From: Chrysomallon squamiferum
Taxonomy: Eukaryota; Mollusca; Gastropoda; Neomphalida; Peltospiridae
Direction: 5' to 3'
DNA length: 64,000 nucleotides
NCBI GenBank assembly: GCA_012295275.1
Contig: CM022671.1
Location: 21,335,322 to 21,399,321, forward strand
Positions 22,491-37,094 of the stretch are shown one piece after another. The notes beneath the pieces are model-generated. The model saw nothing but the letters and a program-made list of their open reading frames with translations, had not been told where the DNA came from and made no database searches. The translations under genes and the position numbers were made by a program. The first letter of the stretch is position 1, and each line of letters starts with the position of its first letter.

Positions 22491-23152
22491 AAAGAAAGAG
22501 ACGAATAAGATTAAAAATGGAGAAAGATATATAAGTCAATTCTTCATAAACAAAGAAGTAAAAGCGATGATTTGCAAGATGGAACATAAAACCATTTTGA
22601 CTGTCACTGAATCAACATTCTTGGCATATATATTATAAACGATTCGTATCTACACTTCAAAAATAACAGTAGGCTATCTAAGGTTTCCTCTACAAACCAT
22701 AGTAATAAGTTATTTACAAATTATTTGTCCTTGCCATCAATATCTTAATAAACTGCCCATTAATTGCATTAAGCAAGTATTTGTTAAATGCTAGTATTGG
22801 AAGTAAAAGAAGAATATTTAGAAAGGCCAACGCGTTCTATAAGCTTTTATTAGTTACCGTAAGAGAGAGGGCATATCGACCTTGTGTCTTTTATGTGATA
22901 TTTAAATTTATAAAAATGACTGAAGTCTACTGGTTAATTCCAAGAGAGTGATTCACAATATAATTTAATAAAGTCCAAAGCGAACTTTAATATGGGATAA
23001 GACCTTGGCGTTCGATTTATTCTAATTATGTAATTATCAACGACAACCTAGTGCTTGAAAGCTTTGATAATCGATTTCAAATTTATTTTGTTATAATTTC
23101 AGTTATTTTAATTATAATGGCAGGACACCATGAACAAACGTATAGATACTTG

Positions 23153-23271
<119 letters not shown>

Positions 23272-23993
23272 ACAAGAAAATGAAATGTAAAGAAAAGGTG
23301 AAAGTGGAAATAGAAGATTATCAAACAAAAGAGGCAAAGAAAAAAAAAAGAATAACATTAACAACAACAACAAAAACATGATTAAAAGCCACAATTAACA
23401 AAAACAGAACGATTAAAAACACACATACAAATTTAAAACGAATTAATAATAAATAAATAAATAAGTAAGTAAAACAGTGAAGATAATAAGCAAAACATGC
23501 ATCGTATACAAACTGTGCATTTCAGATTCTTCAGAATTACATTTTTAGTGGTTTAGGCTGACCTTTCTCTAATAGAACATTGAAGATTATTAATTAAGTG
23601 ACGGACTGGTCATTTTGTCTCGAAGTGCTCCCTGTTTTGGAGTGTTCCCTGTGTACAAAAATCTACCAAACTGAAATCAATTTTAAGTCAAGTCACCATG
23701 AAGGACTCTCCTCACGATTTTGAAACAGATAAATAACTAGCAGGGACTTAGGAAACAAAATTCAGGGTTTGTCTTTATGACAGGAAGAAATATGGAGAGA
23801 AAAAGAAGAAAATGAGAAATACAGAAAGAAAAGTATTCATTTGTGATGGAAAGATAATGTAGAGAAAATCTTATAAATGCAACTGGAAACAAAATTATCG
23901 AAATTCTAGAAGTCTACCTGAGAAACTTTTAATAAAACAGTTTTTGTTGTGAAAATACAGAGAGGATATAGATCCTTTTTTAAAATCGGTCTG

Positions 23994-24192
<199 letters not shown>

Positions 24193-24888
24193 AACATTCT
24201 AAATGTTTATTCCTCTATCTATCTCTGTACCTATATTTCTTTAAACAATTTTACCTGTCTGTATATCTGTCTATGTTTATACCTATCTATCAGTCGATCT
24301 ATGTTTTTTATCTATATTAAAATCTATCCAATCTCCTATGTATCATAATTATTCATACATTTGTTTCACACACACACACACAACTGCAACATTTTGTGCT
24401 AGTTTAAAGTCGATTCACAATATCTGACATATTCTCCGGAACTAACAGTTTAAAATAAATAAATTAAAAAAAAACAAAAAAAAAAAAAAACATAAAAAAT
24501 AAATAAAATTTTCCGAGCTGGAGATCAACAAGAAAACAAAATTAAAACGTAACATAACTTATGACGTTATTTGACGTTGCGACCACCCAGGACTTTGATT
24601 AGCACGTAGCTTGGGGCTGTAAACGGGTGAGACGCTGAAAACAGAATTTTAACTGTCTCTTTGTTAATTTCCCTGCGGACCAACCTTTGTATTTTCGTGC
24701 CAGCATTTTTTTTTTTTTTTTATGATACCTCAACACCCTCCGTGTAATTTACTGTCCAGTTTGTTATTATTCAACTTATCTGTACTCAGACTTTGTGTTG
24801 TTGTGGTTCATATTGTTTTGTAAGTCTTATTGCTACTGTTGTTCTTGCAGTTAATATGTTGCTGTTTTATTAATAATTATATATATAT

Positions 24889-24925
<37 letters not shown>

Positions 24926-24926
24926 T

Positions 24927-25001
<75 letters not shown>

Positions 25002-28000
25002 ATATATATACATTCTTTCTCTTTTCACACACACATATTAGATAAATAAACATGCATTTATCTATCTCCATGTAAGTCTTTCACTCTCCTTCTCTCTCTG
25101 CCTCACTGTCTAATTAACTTGACCATCACCTCGGTTTTTCAAAATTAAACGAGAACAATCTTACAAACACTAAAAGAATGTAGGGCTCAACAATTAAAAA
25201 AAAAATGATTTTAATTACTTGTAATCTAAGAAAACAAAAGCATGACACTTAGGAATGTTTTGTTTCAACAGTTACGCAGTACGTTAATTACCACATTAAC
25301 CAATGAGATAATATTTTAGTTTTTATCGGAGTTTTTTCTTTAATGGTTTGTGTGATTCATTTTTATGTTTTGGAGGGTTTGTTGTTTTTGTTTTTGTTGT
25401 TTTGTTTTGTTTTTTGACTGATAGAGTTTTGATTGCTTGTAGGATAAATGTTTGTTTTTTTATGTTGGGGGTTTTTGTGGGGTTTTTTGTTTCTTTTTAA
25501 ATTTTATTTTATTTTTTTTTTTAATTTTTTTTTTTTTTTATTAATTTTTTTTTTTCAATATTTTTATTTTATTATTATTTTTTTATTATTACTTTGAATG
25601 TATTTAGTTCTTGATTATTTATTATTATGTTCTTTTCCACTGTATTTTATCAGACTAGACTATTTAGATATTATTTTATCTTCATAAAAACAATAAACAG
25701 CAGAAACAATACAATTATCGCAATACCTTTGTTCAGCAAAAACATTTTTATTTTGCTCCGAAATTTGAAACAAGACAAGAAGAAAAATCTCATACAATTT
25801 TTCATTTGATTCAAGTTAGTATTTCTGATTAAATTTCGTGTTCTGAACAAATCTTTGTTGATATTATTTTTAATTTACTATATTTCTTAGCAGTATTTAT
25901 ATCATCGTTTCCTTGATATTTGAAACAAGTTTTTCTGGGGTTTTTTTTATTATCTTCTCTGCTATTCAGTTGTTGTTGTTGTTTTTTTTTTCATCATCAC
26001 CATCGTCTTAAACATTATTTTCTTAGTTATAATTTCCTTTATTTACTTCTGTATTATCTTTGTCATCATCGTCAGAGTCATCATCTTTTTCTTAATTGTC
26101 ACCTTCTTCATAAAAATTATCTCAAATTTCTGTCGGTTGTCTTTCTGTGTTTGGGGAAGTAGGATTTGTGGGAGTTGTGAGTGGGTTGGTTTTATTTCAT
26201 TATTATATTTTTAATAATTTTTTTTCCTTTTATTCTTCGTCTGCATCATCTTCATCTTTTTCTAGTCAAATTAACATTTCGTATAAACAGACACCAATTA
26301 CATTACTTTTCGTTCGATTTTACGTTTGCAAAAGTCACTATTATCACATAGTCGCACAACTTTCCTTTGTTTATAAACCATACATTGCCAGCCTTGTCAC
26401 TTCAAAGATTAATTTTCTACTCGATCTCGTAGAAACAAATAACGAGAGCATTCGTTGAATAAGAAAAACCCTGTTTGCCTTTGTTCAAATCACAAAGAAG
26501 AAGTTAATCTTGATTTAATAAAAGTTTTCTAGTTTGATAAAGAATAAGAATGACCATTGATGCCAGTCTGCCGGTGAAAAATACGCTAAATAAGTCAGTG
26601 ATAGACTGGTAGTGCTAGTGCTAATTTCATAAAGTTTAAAGAAAAACGCGAAGAGTTATTTAGAACGTGTTTTGTGTTTCAAACATGCAATTGTGAAAAA
26701 AAAAAAAAAAAAAAAAAAAGATGAATGTTCAAAATGTCGCTAAATAAATAAACATAAACCACTGCAAAAGAAATCAACCGACTGCATTTTTGGAAAGTGT
26801 ATTTTCGGTAACGGAAACTTTATGACGTCATTTTTCCGAAAATTGCCAAAGGTAATGCTTAAAGCGCCTAGATTGAATAAATAAATGAATCAATATTTCG
26901 TGTAACGACTTTTTAACACAGATCCTGTTAGGTGTCTAAAAATATTCCACAGGCAATTTCTGTCTAAAACAAAAAGGAAAATGTTCAATATAATCCACTA
27001 AAAGGCATGAAAGCACATACCACGATTGTTGTTTTTGTATTTTTGTTTTTTTAAGCTTACCAATTACAGTTAAGGATAAAATGTTATGGATTAACAGAAG
27101 ATGGTAGAGATGAATATTAATGCACTTTGGGGTATAAGAGAAGAGACGAGAAGAAAAAATGAAGACAATGGACGAATCGGGAAGCAGAAAAGGGAAAGAG
27201 AAAACCAGTCTAATTAACAACACCATTTACTGATTATTAAAAACATGATGTATTCGTTTCGCCATGTGAACTAAACTTCCATGTCACCCACTATAGCCTC
27301 ATTTATAGACAACCATCACAAATATTTGTCCTAAAAATTTGTTAACTCTACAACTTAATGTCTACGGTTTCGAGGGTAAATACAATATCACAAACTGAAG
27401 AATCGAAATCGAATTGATCGAGCCTTGGGAAAACCGTTTAGTCCGCCATTGTTTGATCACGCGGTCTTTATTGACCAATCAAGTGACTTCGGACTATAAC
27501 AAATGTTAGTGCTATATTGGTACAATTTGCCCAGGGTAAACAAGTTCATAAATGGAACGTCAATAGCGCAGAAGCCAACGCTGTGACGAAACTTGTGAAG
27601 TCCTAATACGGAATACTGTTTAGTAGTTCGTATTTTGAAACAGAAAAGCTGTTTGTAGAGAAAACAAAACTGCTCATTGAATTTCTGCCGTCTGTTGTTT
27701 ACACAGGATTATTTGATCAGTTTTTGACTTATTTCGATTTTTTTTTTTTTTTGTACGTCAAGAAGCGCACTAAAAGTACACTTAATAAATGAATATGTGC
27801 TTACTCACTCATACATACACACTTACACACACTAACACATGCATTCACACACAAAATACATACCTACATACACACACACACTAAATATATACACACTTCA
27901 CATACTACACACACATACACCCACATAGTATGACAGAAAAAGCAACAGATACGTATTTATACGTATACATATTTTTGTACCAATACATTTACTGGTTTCC

Positions 28001-28268
28001 GCAAAAATAACATGCATGCAAATCTGACAAAAGTCAAAGAGCGCAGTGCTTCATGGGAAACGATGATAACCATCAAGGTTGTCTTGATGCCTTCGGAGCG
28101 CGGGTGAATGGTTGACATACGTTCCAGTTACGTCAGCGGCATGTGACTGGGTTGGTGAGGTTGTGAATGGATAAACAAACACATATGAATTTATACGTAT
28201 AATTATTTTTGTACCAATACATGCACAAATATATATAAATATAGGTAAATACATAGTGTATGCAGTGT

Positions 28269-28335
<67 letters not shown>

Positions 28336-28527
28336 CTTACCAGTAATGATGGCGTTTAATAAGGTCATTCTTTTTACATAGTTCTACTCCTACCTGAAAA
28401 AAAAAAAAAATGAAAAAAATAGTAAATAAATAAATAAATATATAAACTGTGACTCTACAGAGATACAACTGTGTTTGATAAATCAACTGTAAGCGGATAC
28501 ATTCATTCATTTTAAGATATATTTATT

Positions 28528-28640
28528 GTTTTGTTTTGTTTTGTTCTATTTGTTATTTTTGTTTTGTTTTGTTTTGTTCTACTTGTTATTTTTGTTTTTG
28601 TTTTGTTCTATTTGTTAGTTTTGTTTTGTTGTTGTTGCTT
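28528..28640 (+). repeat. Minisatellite of a TTTTG-rich unit
   Basis: About three imperfect copies of a roughly 40-base unit built from TTTTG repeats ending TTCTATTTGTTATTTTTG. Confidence 0.7.
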
Positions 28641-28865
28641 GTTTTGTTTTCTTCTTTTATTTCTCTGACCTAGTAACCGTCTTTGTCTATACAGAATTAA
28701 AAACAGACATACAGTTTGATAAACTCCACAAGAATGTTTAGATTAGGGTTAACGATACAGATTCAGAAATTAATTATATATAAACTACAAGGTGAACCCT
28801 TATGTTTATCTATCTATTTGTCTTCCTGTCTGTCCGAATCTGTAAGTCTGTGAATATGTCTCACT

Positions 28866-28899
28866 GCCTGTGTGTGTATGTGTGTGGGTGTGTGTGTGT

Positions 28900-28982
<83 letters not shown>
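28866..28982. repeat. (GT)n microsatellite, about 117 bp
   Basis: Nearly pure GT with a few GG interruptions near its start; it ends GCGCGC. Confidence 0.97.
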
Positions 28983-28983
<1 letters not shown>

Positions 28984-31687
28984 TAAATATATTTATATTC
29001 ATTATTCTTCATCAGAATTTAAAGACAAAAACGTAAAACATTAAAGACGAGAAGTTAACAGAAAATTATATATTAAGCATTCTGACAACATATATTAAAC
29101 AAAAACATTCAACGTTATTGCAATTCATGTCGAAAACAGTTTTCGGTATCATATAACCGGTGCCTCTGTCTTTCAAGACTGTTGTTTACTGTATATTTTG
29201 TTCATAGCACGTCACATAAATAAATAAATATATAGAAATAGGATTGCATGGTTTGATCTAATAAAGAACGGATAATTCCGATTAACAATCAACGTGAAAA
29301 CCGGCTTAATAATGTATGATAGAGTACGAAACTAAATCAACGAAGTGTCGCGCCGATTGACTCCGATAAATGACGAAAACTTTCCGTTAGCACGCAACGT
29401 CTCTTAATCATGCCATCTTCGTTTTCGAGAGATTCCGAGTACGTAGAATATAAACTTCACTGCGCATTCAGTTTTATTTCGTTCGGTTGCCCAGGCCAAT
29501 TATTTCTGACATCCTGATAGGGCCTAAAAAAAAGACATTGTTTGGTCCGTTGTATATTTTCCAGATTGGTTTATTCAGCACAGTAAGCAATGCTAATACC
29601 TGAAACGTTCATTTAGATATTTCTTGTTCCCTTGAAAATTAACAATACTGTGCAATCTAGACAATGCACTGATGTTATAATGATAAATTTTTTGCATAGG
29701 TACATTCCTTCGTAAACGACCGGTGAACTTCTTATCTGAAAGTGGATAACACTTAATAGTCAATGATTTGATTCTGTCGTGATTGGAATTTATTATTTAT
29801 CACGTCAACTCTTGTCTCAGTTTAGTACACATTTTATATATATATATATATATATAATGTTCCAAGAAAGAAACTGTTATAAATAAAATAAAAAATAAAA
29901 ATTATTATTATTATTACACTGACACAAAATTCAGTTTTAAAGTTATACTACTTTGTTGTTTGTGGTTCAGGATGTTGTATTCCATTACAGTGCAAACTGT
30001 GACAGTGTCATTAATCCATAATGAAACACGGGTACATAACGAAAGTTGTCATTCATTCAAACTCCTTTGATATGTATGTACGTATATATTTATGCCGGTA
30101 TATATCTTTATGTCTCTGTGTAGGTATGTATGTGTGTATGTATGTACGCATGTATGTATGTATGTGTATGTTTGTGTGTTTGTGTATGTATATAATATGT
30201 ATGTATGTACGTACATGTGTATGTATACGTGCTTGTATGTATGTAAATATTTATTTATTTATTTGTTTATTTACGTGTATTTTTCAGCGCGTTATGCTCT
30301 ACTTCGTTCAACCTAAACTGGTAAGAAAACAGCTGGTGTCGACAATTCTACATTCAGATGTTGACAATAAAACATTTACGACCTGCACATATGTTTCCTG
30401 AAATCATTAAGCATAAAACTAACTACACGACTTATACTTACATACGCCACAGTTAGATTTGATCACTCTTTAGTGCCCCTATTATGATTTATCGCTGAAA
30501 AATTAATGGGGTTGAAATTCTTTGAAACGACAATTAATGGATGCTGCCAAAAGAAAAATGTTTTATTTGAAATTATTATTATTTGTCAGATACGAAGTTT
30601 AGAATCGTTAACCTGTATTTTGACTTAATTATGTCGTTTTAATGTTTTAAGAATAGATTTTTCATATATATATAATATAGATTAAAGTACTAAGTAAAGA
30701 AATGGTTTTTTCCGCTACTGTGCGACAGTGCATATTTGTCACTGAGCAGTTTTATGACATAAAAAATTATTTTCAGAAAGTCGTTTGAGAAAGTAGAGTT
30801 AGTGTCGTTACCATATGCGATCACAACAAGTCTTTGTCACTTGCACAAGTGAGTAGATCGGAGCTAAAAAACAAACATTATCCTTGATATTCTAGGACAG
30901 CTTTTTAAAAGATCGTTTATCTAGATGAATGTACTGTTTGTCCTTAGCAGACGTATGTTTTTGCGTAAATTCGTGAGTTCTGTTTTCATAGACAATATCT
31001 GATTCGCAGTTCTGAATTATGCGAAGAACTAAAGCTTATTCACACTATGAGCAGATTTTAAAAATTAATAAATAGCACATTTAAAAAATATTACAGTAAA
31101 TTAAACTAAAATTTATATTTATAAAAAAAAAAAAAAAAAAATACTGAAAATATTTTTTCAACAAAAAAATAAACCGTTTTCCAATAAAGGACTTTTTTTT
31201 TTTTTTTATGGTTTTTAATCGAAACCTATTAACGCCCAAATTCGTATTTTAAAATGACTTTTTTATTTTTTTTACCCCTTGTTTTACTGTGTCTAATAGC
31301 ATTATTATCAATCATTTGTCAGATGTGAAATAACACAGGGGTTCAAATTAATGTAACATAATATTAATATTAAATAATCCACGCAAGAAGGCCCCCATAT
31401 TCCCAGTGGAAAAATAACTCTTGAAGGTAAAAACTTAACAGTTTCTTTAAAAACAAAATTTAAAAGTGTTAAAATTAATATTTTTCTTTGTTTAAAAGCC
31501 AAACAGATTTCTTCTTTGTAATAAAAGGGAGACGCGTCACTGGTTCGTGCTCCGAATGGTTTTGACTTCGAAATTTGTTTTTTCATCAGCTGAACTAAAA
31601 TAGTAAACGTTATAATTAAAATATGTATTTCATACTGGAATTTAATTAAAGCGATATAAGGTTATTATGTCGGAGGGTCAGTGAATA

Positions 31688-31788
<101 letters not shown>

Positions 31789-33052
31789 TCGACTAACAGA
31801 AAAATCTAAGGAAAAAAAGAAAAGAAAGACACACAGAAAATTTGAGTGGAAGAGTGAAAAGAAACAATCAAACGAAGATAAATACACAATCCTAAATAAT
31901 TTATTTGTCGAGTCGTTGATTAAATATTTTAATTATTTTAATGTCACTGATAAGATAATACTTCATAGACAGGGTAACATTATCAGTCAAGCAAACCGAG
32001 AATCTCTAATTAACTTTCACTGCAGCTTAGTCCATTCATCCACTGTCTTTGATTTATCACAGTATTAATTCAGTGAATTCCTCGGGACCAAGGACACATA
32101 GTTTGTAACAACTTAACATTCCTAAATCTTTCAACATCACTTCACACTAAGTTTTTGATTTTGATTTATTTAGTCAGTTTTACCAACAACTGTTAAATGT
32201 TTAACACTTTATTCTTATGTATGTCTCGCTTTGTACTGTTATTGTCACCGTTTGTATATGGATGTTTCTGTGTATGAATGTATGTATGTATGTCCGTATG
32301 TCTGCATATATGTATGTTACGAAGTTACTTCTGCTTGTGTGTGTAGTTATGCATTCTCAAGTTTAAGTCTGTCTCTGTGCAGGTACGAAATGATGCACTC
32401 TCTTTAATTCATATATTTACAACGAGGCTATATTCAAATTATCCTAACTACAAAATTCACAAAAAGTTAGTGTTGAAAATCTTATCCAGTAATCCAGCCA
32501 CTGAGTAGAACTGATCTGCGGTTTTTACACGTTTAAGCACGGTCGAACGATCCCCTGTGTTAAAAAAAAGAAAGAAAAAAAAAAGGGTCTGAATAATTGA
32601 ATTAAACATGCTAGATTACGCTGTACTGTAACGGCCCGTTTCATTGATTGTCGTCCTTTACGAGTAGATTTCCCAGGGGTCGCATTAAACATGTAGTTCA
32701 TTCTTCGAATAATTGTAGATTTCTAGCGAATTCCAAAAGAAATTAAAAGGGACCTTTTTTTTTATTAGGCTACGACAGATTAGAATGTGGGTTCGTGGCC
32801 AAAAGCCCCATAGACGTATCTCAACAAACTGTAAAGGCAATTGGCAAAATGCTCACAAGAAATTAATTTATTAAGTAAAACGTCTATTAAGGCAGGGATA
32901 GAATAACTTTATCTTTTTCAATGTGCACTTAGTGTCGATTTGTTAAATGGCTGCGTAACGAAATAGACTTATAATGTGATAGTGGGTATTATTAATATAT
33001 TTAAAAAATAGATCTATTAATAAGAAGAATAACAATAACAACAACAACACCG

Positions 33053-33087
<35 letters not shown>

Positions 33088-33834
33088 TAATAATAATAAA
33101 TTTTCTTAAAATTCTATTTTGTTCAATACTGGTATTAATGCTGTAGTATATGGATAAATAAATAAATAAATAATCAAACAAACAAACAAACAAATAAATA
33201 AATAAACTAAAAAGGATTATGATTATTAGATTTGATCAAACTTGTGGTCAACAGCTTTCCATAACCTTTCACTCATACAGACGACCCGATACACCAGCTG
33301 ATAAAGAAAAGAAAATATCTATTTTCCATTTCCCACTGTGGGAAAAAAAACAATGGAAATTATATCCAAAATTAGACGCCAATTTTTATATTTAGTGGCG
33401 TGTTTTCTCAAATTCTTGATTTACGTCATGCACAAGAATCTTCTGAAAATTTGATCATATTAGTCTCGATAATCAAACCATTATTTGCATTCCCACTCGA
33501 CTGGTACCAGACATCGTGCTTTTTCCGGTCGCGGGCCTCTGTGTTTGTTTCAGTCTCCAATTTCGCCTAATTGCTGTTCGATCCCTCCTCGTTCCGTCCA
33601 TTATTTGGTTTTAATAAGAAGACAATGTACACTGGAAATATTAGTTATCTTAATAATATTACTGAACTGCAGACTTTATGAAAGTTGCAAGTGTTTTGCG
33701 AAAAGAACGTACGGAAATTTTCAGGTTTTGTAAGTCGTGTTTTGTTATTCTGAAAGCTTGTGTTTGGAGGGGTAAAAACATTTTGTCATTTTGTTTTACT
33801 TTTGTATTATTATTTTTTTTTTTTTTTTTTTTTT

Positions 33835-33869
<35 letters not shown>

Positions 33870-34221
33870 ACTCCATTATTACTACTACTGCTACTACTAC
33901 TACTATTATCTTCATTATTACTACTACTAAAACTACTACTGCTACTACTAATAATAAAAACAATAAAAACAGCAATGACAAGGGTATTTAATGTAAAACA
34001 TAAATAATTCTACAAGAGTTACAAATTCTTAAGTCGTAACTGTTCATTTCATAAAGTCGTGTTCATTGCTTTAAGAGACGTAAAACAGTTTGCTGAGAGT
34101 AAATTTGATTAAACTGATGAAAATCGATTTAATTTGCTAACACGATTGTATTTAATTTGCTAAATATTTAATTTAAAACAGGTTATAAAAGAAATTACTT
34201 TGCATTTAGTGTTTCTTTGAT

Positions 34222-34227
<6 letters not shown>

Positions 34228-34253
<26 letters not shown>

Positions 34254-34314
34254 GGTTTGCATTAAAGTTTTTATTTCTTACTAAATACATCTGAAAGATT
34301 TTTTTTATTATTAT

Positions 34315-34377
<63 letters not shown>
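34228..34377. repeat. Long T homopolymer tracts
   Basis: T runs of about 27 and about 60 bases separated by short unique DNA. Such runs are assembly-error prone. Confidence 0.9.
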
Positions 34378-34379
<2 letters not shown>

Positions 34380-35466
34380 ATGTTTGTTATGAGGATTTGC
34401 AAAGGTACTTTTTGCCTTCCCATCTTCGTATCAAAGATATTTGTCATTCAGCGGTCAAAACAGAAGTAAATATTTGAACACGACTAACTACAAAAAGTGT
34501 ACTTAATGATGATGTAACACATCAAAAAAAAAAGAAAATAATTTGAAAGAAGAATTTTTTTAAATCTTTTTTATCTGATTGGTTAGTAGAGTGTGAATGA
34601 CACTATTACATCGTCCAATAGATTCCTTCGGGCTATGGAAAGCGGAAATAAGACCAGATTTTAAAAGCTTTGAGCTAAAATAAAGTTAATTCTGTGGAAA
34701 AAAAACTTTCCTTTTAAAGAATACTTTTACCCAGAATGATATTTTCACTTAGATGACCTATCTGGATGACGATCTTACTTAGTTTTTATAAGTTTTAAAG
34801 TGGATTAATCCAAAATATCGAAATATGAATTAAAACAGGTTATTCTGTACATGTGCTTGAAAAATGAGCATGACCGTAATGTTTTCCCTTAAGATTTTAT
34901 CATGCAGACCTAATAGTGTAGATTTATATATGGTATATGAATATAGTCATTGAAAGAATCTTTGGATTTTTATTTTTAAATTTTTCATTAAATTATTTAT
35001 TTATTTATTTTAATTTTTTTTTTTTTTTAGGGGGGGTGGTTTGAGAGATTCTTATATAACCCATAATTCCATGCGTAATGCATGCACAAAACGCCCAGTT
35101 TATTATTTGCCCTGACTCAAAACTGTTTCTATCCAACACAAACCTCAGCTCTCTGGGAAACGTACAACCTGTGCTGTCAAACTCGGGAAATACACTAATC
35201 ACACACACAAGCACCACGCCCTGTCAACTCCTCACTTATGGCTGAATGACGACACTCTCCACGTGACAGAACAGCAGCTCGGCAATTATCTAACCACGGC
35301 ACCATCGTGGCGAACACCATTATCATTTAATCTGGAATTATCCCTTTTTAATTCCTTTCACGACTACTATTAAATTTATTTTATTTATTTTATTTTATTT
35401 TATTTCATTTTTCATTTTTATTTTTATTTTACTTTTTTTTTTTTTTTTTTTTTTTCATGTCAAATA

Positions 35467-36191
35467 CAGTGCTACCTTGACTTACGAGTGCACCAACTTA
35501 CGAGTTTTTCGAGTTACGAACAGTCGCCCGGTCGATTTTTTGCGAGCCAAACTTCGACTTATCAGCAAGCTTCAGGTACGCCGCCGTTAGTCGGCGCAAC
35601 GAACAACACAACATCCGCCCAGCATCCCGCGTCTCACTCGTTTACATCACGTGGTTACCTCGCCGTTGAAGCATCTCTGTTGTGTTGTGCTAGCGTATTG
35701 TGCAGTATTTCGCCAAATTTCTTTTTTTCTGATCATGGATCCTAAGAAAGTGAGTGCGAAGGAGAGTGCTGAGAAGATGATATCCATTGAATTAAACCTT
35801 GATTTCACAGAAAAACATGAGCGAGGTGAGCGTGTAGTCGACTTGGCTAGGCAGTACGAACGCAATACTTCTACGACACGTACCATAATGTTACTGAAGC
35901 AGAAGGAGTCGATAAAGACAAAAACTCCAGGCAAAGGCGTTAAAATAAAATGTCTGATCTCCAAGATAAATACACTTTACAAAACCAATTTATTTTTTTA
36001 CAGTCTCTTTTATTTTGTTTTTATACATTATTTGTCTTTTATAAATACATGATTTTTTTGGGGGGGAGGGTTGAAACGGATTAATGGTACTTCAGTTAAT
36101 TTCAGTTGGCATAATTGATTTGGTATACGAGAAAATTGAGTTACGAGCTCGGTCACGGAACGAATTAAACTTGTAAGTCAAGGTACCACTG
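35467..36191 (+). mobile_element. Tigger-type (pogo superfamily) DNA transposon, internally deleted
   Basis: 725 bp bounded by TA on both sides (35465-35466 and 36192-36193). The left end starts CAGTGCTACCTTGACTTACG; the inward-read right end starts CAGTGGTACCTTGACTTAC. This is the Tigger-type terminal repeat seen in animal genomes. Internal inverted pieces (GAGTTACGA, CGAGCTCGTAACTC) fit. It carries only the N-terminal DNA-binding part of the transposase, so it is not autonomous. Confidence 0.85.
35735..36052 (+). pseudogene. Tigger-like transposase, N-terminal HTH fragment
   Basis: The ATG starts MDPKKVSAKESAEKMISIEL. It continues through EKHERGERVVDLARQYERNT and STTRTIMLLKQKESIK, the CENP-B/pogo N-terminal helix-turn-helix pattern (KHE.GER..DLAR.Y....ST). 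After about residue 70 the frame runs into AT-rich DNA, with no second HTH and no DDE catalytic domain. In full elements this domain binds the terminal repeats. The real homologous part is about 35735-35930. Confidence 0.75.
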
Positions 36192-36193
36192 TA

Positions 36194-36215
36194 TTTCTTA
36201 ATTAATTAATTAATT

Positions 36216-36263
<48 letters not shown>

Positions 36264-36482
36264 TGCGCATCAACTGTCACTAGCAAAAACACCGACGATA
36301 TTCACAATAGTTAATTTATGAGTCTTTATTTGTTTAAAAGGTTTATCCTTCCTGACGTAAATGAAATGACCTTGAAATGTTGAGCCTCGCATTTATTTGT
36401 TAAAATGTCTGGTTTCATGTTGATATCAACGAACATCAAACAGTCAACAGTTGTTTTGACAGCAGTAATTCCGCAGTTGTTT

Positions 36483-36533
<51 letters not shown>

Positions 36534-36688
36534 TTTTATTTTTTTTTATTTTTTTCACACAAAGCTTTGCTGATTTACGTAAATATCGATTTTGAATTAA
36601 ACATCGCAAAATGTTTCACTAACCCACAAACCTGTTTTAAATAAACAAAACAAAACCTTTTTGTACTTTGCACAAACTTTTAGTCACG

Positions 36689-36724
<36 letters not shown>

Positions 36725-37051
36725 CTTTTCTGTTTTTTACCCAGTAAACATTAAGCCTTAAAGCTCAGATGAAAAATAACGATTTTAATCAGTCCGCGGT
36801 TAAGGACGTACCGCAAGCGCAATTCAAGATGTAATCGTGTTTACGTCATCATAGATATTTATCAAATTGACTGGTTTCAGACTGAAAGAATCAAAACAAA
36901 CAAATCGCCAGATTTATTATTAATATTTTTCTTCTGTTGTTGTTTCGACATTACACTGGCGTAGATAGATTATAAAAATGCGATTGCTTTGATTAGTTTA
37001 TTTTTCATTATTAATATTGTTACACATGTGTGTATGTCTGTATGAACGTAT

Positions 37052-37094
<43 letters not shown>

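Noticed and set aside
22213-22587. 124-codon open frame on minus strand
   Set aside because: Most of it is translated CT and CA repeats.
26147-26458. 103-codon plus-strand frame with hydrophobic stretches
   Set aside because: T-rich composition alone explains the Phe/Leu/Ser content; no motif and no splice or initiation context.
29440-29480. TATAAAC followed by TCAGTTT, promoter-like on plus strand
   Set aside because: No downstream exon or ORF supports it; kept only as part of the intergenic description.
36600-36650. Continuation of the transposon at 35.5 kb with catalytic domain
   Set aside because: The element closes with its right TIR and TA at 36191-36193; nothing transposase-like follows.
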